Origin: Streptomyces varsoviensis
GTDB taxonomy: Bacteria; Actinomycetota; Actinomycetes; Streptomycetales; Streptomycetaceae
Length of the DNA stretch: 64,000 bases
Direction: 5' to 3'
NCBI RefSeq assembly: GCF_000718635.1
Contig: NZ_JOBF01000011.1
Coordinates: forward strand, 62,001 to 126,000
Every line of letters begins with the position of its first letter. The first letter of the stretch is position 1. The notes beneath the pieces were generated by a model that made no database searches, had not been told where the DNA came from, and saw only the letters and a program-made list of their open reading frames with translations. Position numbers and translations under genes: made by a program. Positions 40,259 through 50,123 of this stretch are shown here, in pieces.

Positions 40259-42114
40259 AGGAGGCCGAACGGGCCGCCCGCGACGGCCAGTTCGCGGGGG
40301 GAGCCGTCCTCCACGACCCGGCCGTGCTCCAGGACCAGGACGCGGTCGGCGGCCAGGACCGTGGACAGCCGGTGCGCGATGATCACCGCGGTGCGGTCGG
40401 CGAGGAGCGCGCCCAGCGCCCGCTGCACCGTCAGCTCGGTCGGGATGTCCAGGCTGGACGTGGCCTCGTCCAGCAGCAGGACGGTCGGGTCGGCGAGGAA
40501 GGCGCGGGTGAGCGCCACCATCTGCCGCTGGCCCGCCGACAGCCGGTTGCCGCGCTTACGGACCTCCGTGTCGTACCCGTCGGGCAGCCCCGAGATGAAC
40601 GCGTCCGCGCCGATCGCCTCCGCCGCCGCCCGGACCTCGGCCCGGCTCGCGCCCGGCCGCGCCAGCGCGATGTTCTCCGCGATGGTCCCCGTGAACAGGA
40701 AGTTCTCCTGCGTCACCAGCGTCAGCTCGCGCCGCAGGTCCGCGTCGGCGATTTCCCGCAGGTCGACGCCGTCCAGCAGCACCTGGCCGCTGGACGGGTC
40801 GTAGAAGCGGGCGGCGAGCTTGCCGATGGTGGACTTGCCCGCGCCCGTCGCGCCCACCACGGCGACCGTCTGCCCGGCCGGGATGGTCAGGTCCAGGCGG
40901 TGCAGCACCACCGGGCCGTCCGCCGCGTAGCGGAAGTCCACCGCGCGGAAGACCAGCCGGCCACGGCCGGGCCGGTCGGCGGGCAGCGGCTTCGGGGCCT
41001 CGGGCTCCGGCACCGAGGACGGTGTGGCGAGGAAGCCGGAGATCTTCTCCAGCGCCGCGCTCGCCGCCGCGTACAAGTTGGTGAACGTCGCCAGCTCGTC
41101 CAGCGGGTCGTAGAACCGGCGCAGGTAGAGCACGAACGCGGTGAGGACGCCCAGCGGCAGCGCCCCCTCGTTCACCCGCCAGCAGCCGAGCGCCAGCACC
41201 AGCGCGAGCGCGATGTTGCCCGCCAGCCGGACCCCGGCGGTATAGCGCGCCACCACGCCGAGCGCCTCCGTGTGCGCGTCCCGGAACACCTCGTTGAGGT
41301 CGTTCATCGCGGCGTGCTTGCGGCGCTCCGCGCGGAACGCCTGCACCGCCCGTACCGCGTTCATCGTCTCGCCGAACTGCGTGATGATGTCCGCGACGGT
41401 GTTGCGGGCCCGGCGGTACGCGCGTTGCGACCGCTCCCGGAACCAGCGCGTCATCATCACCAGCGGCACGATGGACACGAGCACGATCAGGGCGAGCGGC
41501 AGGTCCAGCCAGAGCAGCAGCACGGTGATGCCCGCCACCGTCAGCAGCGAGGTCAGCAGCCCGTCCAGGCTCCCCTCGACGAGATCGCGCACCGCGTCGA
41601 TGTCGGAGGTCAGCCGGGAGATGACCTTCCCCGACGTGTACGACTCGTGGAAGGCCACCGGCAGCCGGCGCGCGTGCTGGAAGATGCGGGTGCGCAGATC
41701 CAGCAGCAGCGACTGGCCGATGGCGCCGGACAGCCGGAAGAACCCGAACCGGGCCGCCGCCGCCAGCACCCCGCACCCCGTGAAGCCCGCGACGCACCAC
41801 ATCAGCCGGCCGGAGTCCCCGGCGACGGCCCGCGGAATGCCGTGGTCGATGGCCTGCGCGATGAGCAGCGGGCCGATGAGCTGGGCCACGTTCTCCAGGA
41901 TCAGCGCGGCCATCGCCACGACCACCTGCCACCGCCAGGGGCGCAGCAGGGAGTAGAGGAGGGCGCGGGAGCGCCTGCGCACGCGGCGGTGGGTGGCCCG
42001 GTCCAGTACCGCCGCGTCCTCCACGGCCTCGGTGTCCGCGGTACGCGCGGGGGCCTCGGGGACAGCGGCGGACACGGGCTCCAGGACCTCCGCCGCCGGC
42101 TCGCCGCCGCTCAT
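40183..42114 (-). CDS. ABC exporter half-transporter, subunit 2
   Basis: A 643-residue TMD-NBD fusion: six helices at ~60-350 (VVVAMAALILENVAQLIGPL and on), then an ATP-binding domain with Walker A VVGATGAGKSTIGKL, signature NRLSAGQRQMVAL, Walker B TVLLLDEATSSLD and the switch His in IIAHRLST. The signature has Ala for the second Gly. It overlaps by ATGA with the other half-transporter gene, so they form a heterodimeric exporter of the multidrug type. It lies between the pqq operon and the APH(7'')-like gene; drug self-export is the best guess. Confidence 0.92.
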   Translation of the reverse strand: MSGGEPAAEVLEPVSAAVPEAPARTADTEAVEDAAVLDRATHRRVRRRSRALLYSLLRPWRWQVVVAMAALILENVAQLIGPLLIAQAIDHGIPRAVAGDSGRLMWCVAGFTGCGVLAAAARFGFFRLSGAIGQSLLLDLRTRIFQHARRLPVAFHESYTSGKVISRLTSDIDAVRDLVEGSLDGLLTSLLTVAGITVLLLWLDLPLALIVLVSIVPLVMMTRWFRERSQRAYRRARNTVADIITQFGETMNAVRAVQAFRAERRKHAAMNDLNEVFRDAHTEALGVVARYTAGVRLAGNIALALVLALGCWRVNEGALPLGVLTAFVLYLRRFYDPLDELATFTNLYAAASAALEKISGFLATPSSVPEPEAPKPLPADRPGRGRLVFRAVDFRYAADGPVVLHRLDLTIPAGQTVAVVGATGAGKSTIGKLAARFYDPSSGQVLLDGVDLREIADADLRRELTLVTQENFLFTGTIAENIALARPGASRAEVRAAAEAIGADAFISGLPDGYDTEVRKRGNRLSAGQRQMVALTRAFLADPTVLLLDEATSSLDIPTELTVQRALGALLADRTAVIIAHRLSTVLAADRVLVLEHGRVVEDGSPRELAVAGGPFGLLYARWSASLGEDADPDRPGAAPGAR

Positions 42115-43913
42115 CGGCTCATCACCTCGCCGTCGGGGGCGCCCGGCGTACGCAGCGGGGTGACCGACATCAGGGAGCGGTAGTGGGCGCTGGAGTCCAG
42201 GAGTTCCCGGTGGGTGCCCAGCGCCGCGATCCGGCCGTCGGCGAGGACGGCGACGCGGTCCGCCATCCGCGCGGTGTTGGGCCGGTGCGCGACGACCAGC
42301 GCCGTCGAGTTCCGCAGCACGCGGCGCAGCGCCCGTTCGACCTCGGCCTCCGTGTGCAGGTCCAGGGCGGACAGCGGGTCGTCGAGCACCAGCAGGGCGG
42401 GGCGGCCCACGATGGCGCGGGCGAGCGCGAGCCGCTGCCGCTGCCCGCCGGAGAGCGACAGCCCCTGCTCGCCGATGCGGGTGCCCAGCCCGTCCGGGCC
42501 GAGCGCGTCGACGAATTCCTCGGCGCTCGCGGTGCGCAGCGCGGCGCGGATCTCGTCGTCGGTGGCGTCCGGCGCGCCGAGCGCCACATTGTCGCGGATG
42601 GTCAGGGAGGAGAGCATCGGGTCCTCGAAGGCGCAGCCGACGATGGTGCGCAGCTCGGTGAGGGCCAGTTCGCGGATGTCGACGCCGTCGACGGTGATCC
42701 GGCCGGCGCTCACGTCGGCCATCCGCGGGACGAGCCCCGCCAGGGTCGTCTTGCCGGAGCCGGTGGCGCCGACCAGGGCGAGGGTCTCGCCGGGCCGGAT
42801 CTCCAGGTCCACGCCGCGCAGGACGGGCCGGTCCGCGCCGGGATGCTGGAAGGACACGTTCTCGAACCGCAGCGCGCCGCGCACCGGCTGGGCGGCGGGC
42901 CGGGGCCGCGGCGGGTCGGTGATGTCGGGTTCGGTGTCGCGGATCTCCCAGTACCGGTCGCAGGCCGCGGCGGCCGTGCTCGTCTCGGCGAGCGCCCAGC
43001 CGATGCACTCGGTGGGCCAGCGCAGATACGTGCTGACGGTGACGGCGGCCACCAGGTCGCCGAGGGTGAGGGTGCCGTGGGCGATGCCCGTGCCGCCCAG
43101 CGCGAGCTGCCCGGCGATGCCCAGCTCGGGGAGGATCAGCAGCGCCGTGGAGAGCGCGGCCATGATCCGTACGATCCGCATCTCGCCGCGGCGCAGCAGC
43201 CGGGCCTGGTCGCGGAAGACGCGGGCGCGCGCCCTGCCCTGCCCGAAGGAGCGCAGCACCCGGATGCCCAGCATCGTCTCCTCGACGATGGTCGTGAAAT
43301 GTCCCGTCTGGTCCTGGACTTCACGGGCCGCCGCCTTGTAGCGGGTCTCGAAGAAGAAGGAGACCAGCAGCAGGGGCGCGAAGCTGCACAGCCCGACCAG
43401 GGCCAGCGACGGCTCGATGGAGAACAGCAGGGCGAGCCCGACCAGCAGGGTCAGCGAGTTGACCACCAGGAAGACGGCGGCGAACGCCAGGAACTTCCGC
43501 AGCGTGACCAGGTCGTTGACGGCGCGGGAGAGCAACTGGCCCGACTGCCAGTGCTCGTGGAAGCCGATCGGCAGCCGCAGCAGATGCCGGAAGAGGTCGG
43601 CCCGCATGCGCGACTCGACCAGGGCGGTGGGCCGCGCGATGAGCTTGCGGCGCCCGTAGAAGCAGCCGGCCTCGGCCGCGCCGAGCGCCGCGACGAGAAG
43701 AATCAGCCATATCGCCTGCCCGGTCCGGCCGTTGGTCAGCGGGCCGTCGATGATGCGCTGCGTGACCAAGGGGATGGTGAGGCCGCACAGCAGCGCGGCC
43801 AGCGTGGCCGCGGCGGCCCCGGCCACCGGCACCCCGACCGGCCGTAAATACGGACCGAGCCGCCAAAGGGCCGTAAACGAGGAACCCGACCTCCGGGGCG
43901 CGGCGTCGTTCAC
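42111..43913 (-). CDS. ABC exporter half-transporter, subunit 1
   Basis: A 600-residue TMD-NBD protein, partner of the overlapping downstream gene. Walker A LALVGATGSGKTTLAG, signature LSLSGGQRQRLALARA, Walker B LLVLDDPLSALD with Asp in place of the catalytic Glu, and switch His in VVAHRPNT. Together with the altered signature in the partner, this gives one consensus and one degenerate ATP site, typical of heterodimeric exporters. GTG at 43913 was preferred to TTG 43919 on the basis of AGGA spacing. Divergent from the hygromycin phosphotransferase-like gene 122 bp away. Confidence 0.92.
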   Translation of the reverse strand: MNDAAPRRSGSSFTALWRLGPYLRPVGVPVAGAAAATLAALLCGLTIPLVTQRIIDGPLTNGRTGQAIWLILLVAALGAAEAGCFYGRRKLIARPTALVESRMRADLFRHLLRLPIGFHEHWQSGQLLSRAVNDLVTLRKFLAFAAVFLVVNSLTLLVGLALLFSIEPSLALVGLCSFAPLLLVSFFFETRYKAAAREVQDQTGHFTTIVEETMLGIRVLRSFGQGRARARVFRDQARLLRRGEMRIVRIMAALSTALLILPELGIAGQLALGGTGIAHGTLTLGDLVAAVTVSTYLRWPTECIGWALAETSTAAAACDRYWEIRDTEPDITDPPRPRPAAQPVRGALRFENVSFQHPGADRPVLRGVDLEIRPGETLALVGATGSGKTTLAGLVPRMADVSAGRITVDGVDIRELALTELRTIVGCAFEDPMLSSLTIRDNVALGAPDATDDEIRAALRTASAEEFVDALGPDGLGTRIGEQGLSLSGGQRQRLALARAIVGRPALLVLDDPLSALDLHTEAEVERALRRVLRNSTALVVAHRPNTARMADRVAVLADGRIAALGTHRELLDSSAHYRSLMSVTPLRTPGAPDGEVMSR

Positions 43914-43987
43914 GCTCAATTCCTGCTCCTCACCAGCATCGAGTGGTGGCCAAACTTCACCGTTGTCCTGGATGTGCGCCGTGCTAG

Positions 43988-45019
<1,032 letters not shown>

Positions 45020-45051
45020 CCCGCCCGCGGACGGGCCGGGCCCCGGCGGCC

Positions 45052-46014
45052 TCACCCGCGCCGGGCCCGGTGGAAGCGGTAGGCATCCTCGATCATCTCC
45101 GCCAGATCCGGCCGCCCCGGCTTCCAGCCGAGCTCGCGCCGGATCAGGTCGCCGGCCGCCACCAGGGTCGGCGGATCGCCGGGGCGGCGATCCGCGGCCC
45201 GGGACGGCACGGGCCGGCCGGTGACCCGCGCCACAGCGTCCAGCACCTCCAGAACCGAGAACCCCTGCCCGTTGCCGAGGTTGTAGATCCGGTGCTCGCC
45301 GGGGGCGACGGTGCGCAGCGCCGCCAGGTGCGCCTCGGCGATGTCCGCCACGTGGATGAAGTCCCGCACGCAGGTGCCGTCCCGGGTCGGGTAGTCGTCG
45401 CCGTACACCGAGAACTCCGGCCGCCTGCCCAGCGCCACGTCCAGCGCGATGGGGATGACGTGCGTCTCCGGTTCGTGCCGCTCGCCGCAGTCGCCCACCG
45501 AGCCCGCCACGTTGAAGTACCGCAGGCTGACCGCGCCCAGCGGGTGGGCGCGCGTGTAGTCGTCCAGCGCCTTGTCCACGGCCAGCTTCGACGCCCCGTA
45601 CGGATTGGTGGGCGCCGTCGGCGCGCTCTCCGTGATCGGCACCTCGGCCGGCTGGCCGTATGTGGCGGCGGTGGAGGAGAAGACGAGCCGCTCGACGCCG
45701 GCCGCCAGCATCGCGTCCAGCAGCCGCAGCGTCTCGACCGTGTTGCCGCGCCAGTACCGCTCCGGGCGCCGCACCGAGTCGTCGATCAGCGACCGCGCCG
45801 CCAGGTGCACCACCCCGTCGAAGCGGCGCGGCCCGGCGAGGACGCGGGCCGCCTCCGCCATCGTGCCGCGCACGAACTCGGCGCCGCGCGGCACCGCGTC
45901 CGCGAACCCGCTGGAGAGGTCGTCGACCACCACCACCCGGTGCCCCTCGTCGAGCAGCCGCCGCGCCACCACGCTGCCGATGTAGCCCGCGCCGCCGGTC
46001 ACCAAAAGCCTCAT
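45052..46014 (-). CDS. galE: UDP-glucose 4-epimerase, GalE-like
   Basis: A 320-residue extended SDR: Rossmann motif LLVTGGAGYIGSVVARRLL, catalytic Ser in VFSSTAATYGQP, Tyr-x3-Lys in NPYGASKLAVDKAL, and RYFNVAGS, HVIPIALDVALG, VRDFIHVADIAEAHLAAL, all matching bacterial GalE. It interconverts UDP-glucose and UDP-galactose. In hygromycin B-type biosynthesis the talose ring is thought to be attached as galactose and epimerised later, so a cluster GalE supplying UDP-galactose makes sense. ATG 46014 follows GAAAGG. Convergent with the phosphotransferase gene; an imperfect GC-rich inverted repeat covers the junction. Confidence 0.9.
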   Translation of the reverse strand: MRLLVTGGAGYIGSVVARRLLDEGHRVVVVDDLSSGFADAVPRGAEFVRGTMAEAARVLAGPRRFDGVVHLAARSLIDDSVRRPERYWRGNTVETLRLLDAMLAAGVERLVFSSTAATYGQPAEVPITESAPTAPTNPYGASKLAVDKALDDYTRAHPLGAVSLRYFNVAGSVGDCGERHEPETHVIPIALDVALGRRPEFSVYGDDYPTRDGTCVRDFIHVADIAEAHLAALRTVAPGEHRIYNLGNGQGFSVLEVLDAVARVTGRPVPSRAADRRPGDPPTLVAAGDLIRRELGWKPGRPDLAEMIEDAYRFHRARRG

Positions 46015-46300
46015 CGTCCGTCGCCTTTCCACGCGCCGTCGCCGTGCAGTACGGAATTCCGCAAGCGAAATACCGGCCGGACAGTATCGGCCGGTGTTAT
46101 GCAAATAAGTGGTACGGGGCGGCCGGGAGGAAATGCCGCCGGTTTTCTCATGGGCTCCTGCTTTTTCCGCATGCGTGCTTCCCCAAGATTGTCCCCACTG
46201 ATATCGTCCTGTCGTATCCCGCCGCCGCCCGAGGTAATTCGACGGGTCGCGCGGAAATTGCTGCGGCAGATGTGCCGCACATTTCGGAGGTGGTACGCAC
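46015..46300. promoter_or_regulatory. Divergent promoter region galE/glycosyltransferase
   Basis: A 286-bp gap between the divergent galE and glycosyltransferase genes, richer in A/T than the cluster average (e.g. TTATGCAAATAAGTGG and GATTGTCCCCACTGATATCG). It must carry two promoters; no exact operator repeat was recognised. Confidence 0.45.
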
Positions 46301-47437
46301 ATGAGCGAGACCCAGCGGACACGGCCTCGGATCCTCTTCGTGTCGGCCAATGAATCGGCGCCCTGGGGCCCCAGCGAGACCAACTGGGCGCTGGCCGCCG
46401 CCCACTGGCTGCGCGACGGCGCCGAGATCCACGCGAGCGTCAAGGGCTGGGACGAGACCCCCGGCGAACTCGCCGACCTGGAGAAGGCCGGCTGCGTCGT
46501 GCACCGCAGGTGGGACCACCCGCCGTACGATCTGCGCCCCTGCTACGAACTGCCGTGGTCCGAGCGGCGGCTGAGCACCCTGGAGGCCGTGCGGCCCGAC
46601 TTCGTCGTCGTCTCCCAGGGCGACAACTACGAGGGCCTGGGCTGGCTGGAGGAGTGCCGCCGGCGCGGCTACCCCTACGTCGCCTACTCCAATTCCGCGT
46701 CCGAGTACGAGTGGCTGACGGATGATGTCGCGGAGCGCCTGGCGAGCGCCTACAACTCCGCTCTGGCGTCGTTCTTCGTCTCCGAGAGCAACCGGGAACT
46801 GACGGAGCGACAGGTCGGCGCCCGGATACCCAACGGCCGCGTGGTGCGCTGCCACTTCAAGGTCGACTACGACGCCGCGCCGCCGTGGCCGGCGGAGGAC
46901 ACCCCCGTACGCCTCGCCTGCCTCGCCCGCCTCGACCCCAACAGCAAGGGCCACGACGTCCTCTTCGACGTGCTGGCCCGCCCCAAGTGGCGCGAGCGCC
47001 CGCTGACCGTCTCCGTCTTCGGCTCCGGCGAGTACGAGGGGGTGCTGCGGGCCCTGGTCTCGCGGCTCGGCCTCGACAGCGTGGAGTTCGCCGGCTACAC
47101 CAAGGACATCGAGGAGGTCTGGCGCACCCACCACGGGCTGGTCCTGTGCTCGCGCGCCGAGGGACTGCCGACCGTCATCATCGAGGCGATGCTCTGCGGC
47201 CGCCCGGTCATCGTCAGCGACGTCGCGGGCAACGCGGAACTCCTCACCGACGGCGACACCGGCTTCGTCGCCGCCGGCCCCGTGGCCGACTGCCTCGACG
47301 AGGCCCTGGAGCGCGCCTGGCAGCGCCGCCCCGACTGGCCCGCCATCGGCGCCCGCGCCGCGGTGGCCGTGCGCCGCCAGATGCCGCGCGACCCGATCGC
47401 GCTCCTCGTCGACCAGTTCAAGGAACTGGCCGGGTGA
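46301..47437 (+). CDS. Glycosyltransferase family 4
   Basis: A 378-residue GT-B glycosyltransferase. The nucleotide-sugar site shows the GT4 pattern ARLDPNSKGHDVLFD, SVFGSGEYEGVL and the E-x7-E motif in SRAEGLPTVIIEAMLCGRPV. The N-terminal acceptor domain begins PRILFVSANESAPWGPSETN. In this cluster it is a candidate for transferring either galactose to the deoxystreptamine or the heptose unit to the disaccharide. ATG 46301 has GGAGG 10 nt upstream. A 14-bp hairpin follows immediately. Confidence 0.9.
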   Translation: MSETQRTRPRILFVSANESAPWGPSETNWALAAAHWLRDGAEIHASVKGWDETPGELADLEKAGCVVHRRWDHPPYDLRPCYELPWSERRLSTLEAVRPDFVVVSQGDNYEGLGWLEECRRRGYPYVAYSNSASEYEWLTDDVAERLASAYNSALASFFVSESNRELTERQVGARIPNGRVVRCHFKVDYDAAPPWPAEDTPVRLACLARLDPNSKGHDVLFDVLARPKWRERPLTVSVFGSGEYEGVLRALVSRLGLDSVEFAGYTKDIEEVWRTHHGLVLCSRAEGLPTVIIEAMLCGRPVIVSDVAGNAELLTDGDTGFVAAGPVADCLDEALERAWQRRPDWPAIGARAAVAVRRQMPRDPIALLVDQFKELAG

Positions 47438-47441
47438 ACCG

Positions 47442-47474
47442 GCCGCTTCCGGGCGCACCCCGCCCGGAAGCGGC
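47442..47474. terminator. Bidirectional terminator hairpin
   Basis: A perfect 14-bp stem GCCGCTTCCGGGCG/CGCCCGGAAGCGGC with a 5-base loop, 4 bp after the glycosyltransferase stop and 40 bp before the end of the convergent GalT-like gene. It can end transcripts from both sides, including the long leftward biosynthetic operon. Confidence 0.85.
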
Positions 47475-47513
47475 GCCCCCCGGCGGGCCGTGCCGTAAGA
47501 CGTCACCGGGCCC

Positions 47514-48374
47514 TCACGCCTCCCGCAGCCGCTCGGCGGCGACCTCGGGCTCCAGCGGGGTGAAGAAGATGCCGCTGCCCAGTTCGCCGGCGGCGATGTA
47601 GCGGGGGACGCCGGGGGACCGCCAGACCGAGACGATCTCCACGTACAGGTGGGCGCGCGGCCAGGTGGCGCCGTCCGTCGGGTGCTGGTGGACCCAGAGG
47701 AAGTACGGGGCCGGGCCGCCGAAGAACCGCTCGAAGCGGCCGACGACGCCGGACAGGAGCCGGGCCAGCGACAGCCGGTCCCGCGCGTCGCAGGCCGGCA
47801 GGCCGGGGAGATGGCCGCGCGGCGCCACCCGCACCGTGTACGGGTAGATCGGCGCGCGCGGCACCCACGCCCACCACTCGTCCTCCTCCGCGACCAGCAG
47901 CTCCTTCGCCGGCCCGGCGCACAGCGAGCAGCCGTCCGCCCCGCCGTCGCCGCCCAGGTGCGCGGCGGCGGTCGGCGGCACCTCGGCCAGGCCGAACGCC
48001 TGGCCGTGCGGATGGTCGACGGTCGCGCCCGCCTCCGCGCCCCGGTTCTCGAAGAGCAGCACGTAGCCGACATCGGGCAGCGCGCCCAGCGACCGCGTGC
48101 ACGCGTCCCACAACCCGACCGCGCGCACCGCCTGTTCCTCGCCCATCGTCGCCCAGGTGGCGGCGTGGTCGGGGGAGTACAGCAGCACTTCGCACCGCCC
48201 CGCCTCCAGCGCGGGCCAGCGGTTGGCGAACCGCCGCACCCGGTAGGGCTCCGGCGCCTCCAGGCCGCCGGGGCAGAACGGGCAGTCCGCGCCGCGGGTG
48301 CGGGGCCGGCCCTGACGGCTGCCCCGCACCATGACGCGCGCGCCCGTCAGCGGGTCCCTCCTCAACTCGGCCAC
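47514..48374 (-). CDS. Galactose-1-phosphate uridylyltransferase-like protein
   Basis: A 286-residue GalT-superfamily protein. It has RRDPLTGARVMVRGSRQGRP, the zinc-site pair in CPFCPGG, the catalytic triad-like TVDHPHGQAFG, and a second domain with CSLCAGP and FLWVHQHPTD. GalT moves UMP between hexose-1-phosphates. It may pair with GalE for UDP-galactose, or act as the nucleotidylyltransferase for the heptose-1-phosphate of this cluster, since no dedicated one is seen. GTG 48374 has GGAAGGAG 8 nt upstream. Last gene of the leftward operon. Confidence 0.85.
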   Translation of the reverse strand: MAELRRDPLTGARVMVRGSRQGRPRTRGADCPFCPGGLEAPEPYRVRRFANRWPALEAGRCEVLLYSPDHAATWATMGEEQAVRAVGLWDACTRSLGALPDVGYVLLFENRGAEAGATVDHPHGQAFGLAEVPPTAAAHLGGDGGADGCSLCAGPAKELLVAEEDEWWAWVPRAPIYPYTVRVAPRGHLPGLPACDARDRLSLARLLSGVVGRFERFFGGPAPYFLWVHQHPTDGATWPRAHLYVEIVSVWRSPGVPRYIAAGELGSGIFFTPLEPEVAAERLREA

Positions 48375-48402
48375 GGAACGGTCTCCTTCCTCGGTTCCCC
48401 GG

Positions 48403-49419
48403 CTACGAGTCCGCGCGGATCGCGACCCGGATGACCTCGTCCCCCGGCTCGTCCGCGAGGTGGAACGCCTTGCCGGCGTCGGAGAGGTCCACGACATGGG
48501 TGATGACCTCGTCGGTGCGGATCGCGCCCCGGCTCACCAGGCCCGCCGCCGCGGGCATATAGCGGCCCGGCCCCATCGTGCCGATCATCTCCATCAGCTT
48601 CAGCGGCCACCGCGCGGACTCCAGCTCGACGCCGCGGCCCATCCGGTAGCCGATCAGCCCCACCCGGCCGCCCGGCACCACCAGATCCGTGGCCAGCCGC
48701 ACGGCGGGCGGCTCGCCGCTCGCCTCCAGCACCACGTCCGGCAGCCCGGCCGGCCCCGCGTCGGCGATCCACGCGGCCACGTCAGCGGGGTCGCCGAGCA
48801 CCGTCTCGGCGCCGAGCGCGGCCGCCGCCCGGGCCCGCTTGGCGATGGGGTCCACGGCCAGGACGACCCGGGCGCCCACCGCCCGTACGGCCTGGAGGAC
48901 ATTGAGGCCGATGCCGCCGCAGCCCAGCACGGCGACGCTCTCGCCCGGCTCCAGCCGCACCCGGTGCAGCGCGTGCAGCGCGACGGCCAGCGGCTCCGCC
49001 TGGGTGGCGGTCAGCAGGTCCGTGCCGGGCGCGAGCCGCACCAGGTTCGCCGCGGGCACCGCGATGTACTCGGCGCAGGCGCCCGGGTCGGTGAAGCCGA
49101 ACTCCCGCAGCTCGGGGCACATCACGAGCTGCGAGCGGCGGCACCAGCGGCAGCGGCCGCAGCCCAGCGCGAGATCGGCGACCACCTCGTCGCCCGCCGC
49201 GAAGCCGCCGCCCCGGCTCTCCACGACCGTGCCGCTCCACTCATGGCCCGGCACCGCCGGAAACGCGGTGCCGTGCCACGCGTTGTTGTACAGCGACACG
49301 TCGCTGCCGCAGATGGAGTTGTACGCGACCTTCACCAGCGCCCAGCCCTCGGGGACCTCCGGGTCGGGCACCTCCCGCACGGTGATGTCGCGGGGGCCGT
49401 TCAGGACTGCTGCTCGCAT
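48403..49419 (-). CDS. 2-deoxy-scyllo-inosamine dehydrogenase-like zinc alcohol dehydrogenase
   Basis: A 338-residue medium-chain zinc dehydrogenase resembling NeoA/KanK-type enzymes. VAYNSICGSDVSLYNNAWHG, VPGHEWSGTVVE (catalytic zinc), the structural zinc Cys set in LGCGRCRWCRRSQLVMCPEL, and VAVLGCGGIGLNVLQAV for NAD(P). In 2-deoxystreptamine biosynthesis it oxidises 2-deoxy-scyllo-inosamine at C1 to amino-DOI before the second transamination. With the DOI synthase and aminotransferase also in the operon, the whole 2-DOS route is covered. ATG at 49419. Confidence 0.9.
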   Translation of the reverse strand: MRAAVLNGPRDITVREVPDPEVPEGWALVKVAYNSICGSDVSLYNNAWHGTAFPAVPGHEWSGTVVESRGGGFAAGDEVVADLALGCGRCRWCRRSQLVMCPELREFGFTDPGACAEYIAVPAANLVRLAPGTDLLTATQAEPLAVALHALHRVRLEPGESVAVLGCGGIGLNVLQAVRAVGARVVLAVDPIAKRARAAAALGAETVLGDPADVAAWIADAGPAGLPDVVLEASGEPPAVRLATDLVVPGGRVGLIGYRMGRGVELESARWPLKLMEMIGTMGPGRYMPAAAGLVSRGAIRTDEVITHVVDLSDAGKAFHLADEPGDEVIRVAIRADS

Positions 49420-49462
49420 GCCGTGGCCTTTCTGGTCGAGGGAAGGAAACGGGGAGGCGGGC

Positions 49463-50062
49463 TCAGCGGGGGCCGGGGACGTCGCGGAGCGACTGGGTGA
49501 CGTAGTGGAAGATCATGCTGTGCATCGCCTCGGCCAGGCCCACGTCCTTGGTCGGGGCGTTCACCTCCAGATCGGCCAGGTCCCGCAGCGTGCCGCCGGT
49601 GCCCGCCGTCACCGCGACGACCCGCACCCCGGCCTCCTTGGCGTGCCGGGCGGCGGCCACCACATTGGGGCTGGTGCCGGAGCAACTGATCACCAGCAGC
49701 CGGTCGCCGGGCGCCGCCAGCAGCCGCAGCGGCTCCACGAACACCCGCTCGTAGCCGCAGTCGTTGGCGTAGGCCGTCAGCATCGAGAGGTTGTCGGTCA
49801 GGGCGATGGCCCGCAGCGGCGGCCCGTCGCCCGTGTACGCGCCCTTGAGGAGGTCCTGCGCGAGGTGCGAGGCGGCCGAGGCGCTGCCGCCGTTGCCCGC
49901 GAGGAAGACGGTCGAACCGTCGCGGCGGACCGCGTCGAGTTCGGCGATGAGCCGGTCGACCTGCTCGCCCATCGAGCCGAGCAGCGGGCCCGCCGTGGCC
50001 AGGTATTCGTCCCACGGGCCCAGGTCCGGGCGGACCGGGGCGGCGAATGCGTTCTGTGTCAT
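49463..50062 (-). CDS. SIS-domain isomerase, sedoheptulose-7-phosphate isomerase (GmhA)-like
   Basis: A 199-residue SIS protein of the GmhA type: FLAGNGGSASAASHLAQDLL, a phosphosugar-binding SCSGTSPNVVAAARHAKEAG, and the C-terminal VGLAEAMHSMIFHYV helix with the catalytic His region. GmhA converts sedoheptulose 7-phosphate to D-glycero-D-manno-heptose 7-phosphate. Destomic acid of hygromycin B is a seven-carbon sugar acid, so this is the expected entry enzyme of its branch. ATG 50062. Confidence 0.9.
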   Translation of the reverse strand: MTQNAFAAPVRPDLGPWDEYLATAGPLLGSMGEQVDRLIAELDAVRRDGSTVFLAGNGGSASAASHLAQDLLKGAYTGDGPPLRAIALTDNLSMLTAYANDCGYERVFVEPLRLLAAPGDRLLVISCSGTSPNVVAAARHAKEAGVRVVAVTAGTGGTLRDLADLEVNAPTKDVGLAEAMHSMIFHYVTQSLRDVPGPR

Positions 50063-50123
50063 GTCTGCGTCCCTGCAATCCTGTCGGGGAATCCGGTGCG
50101 CCGCGCCGGGGAGGCGCCCGCAC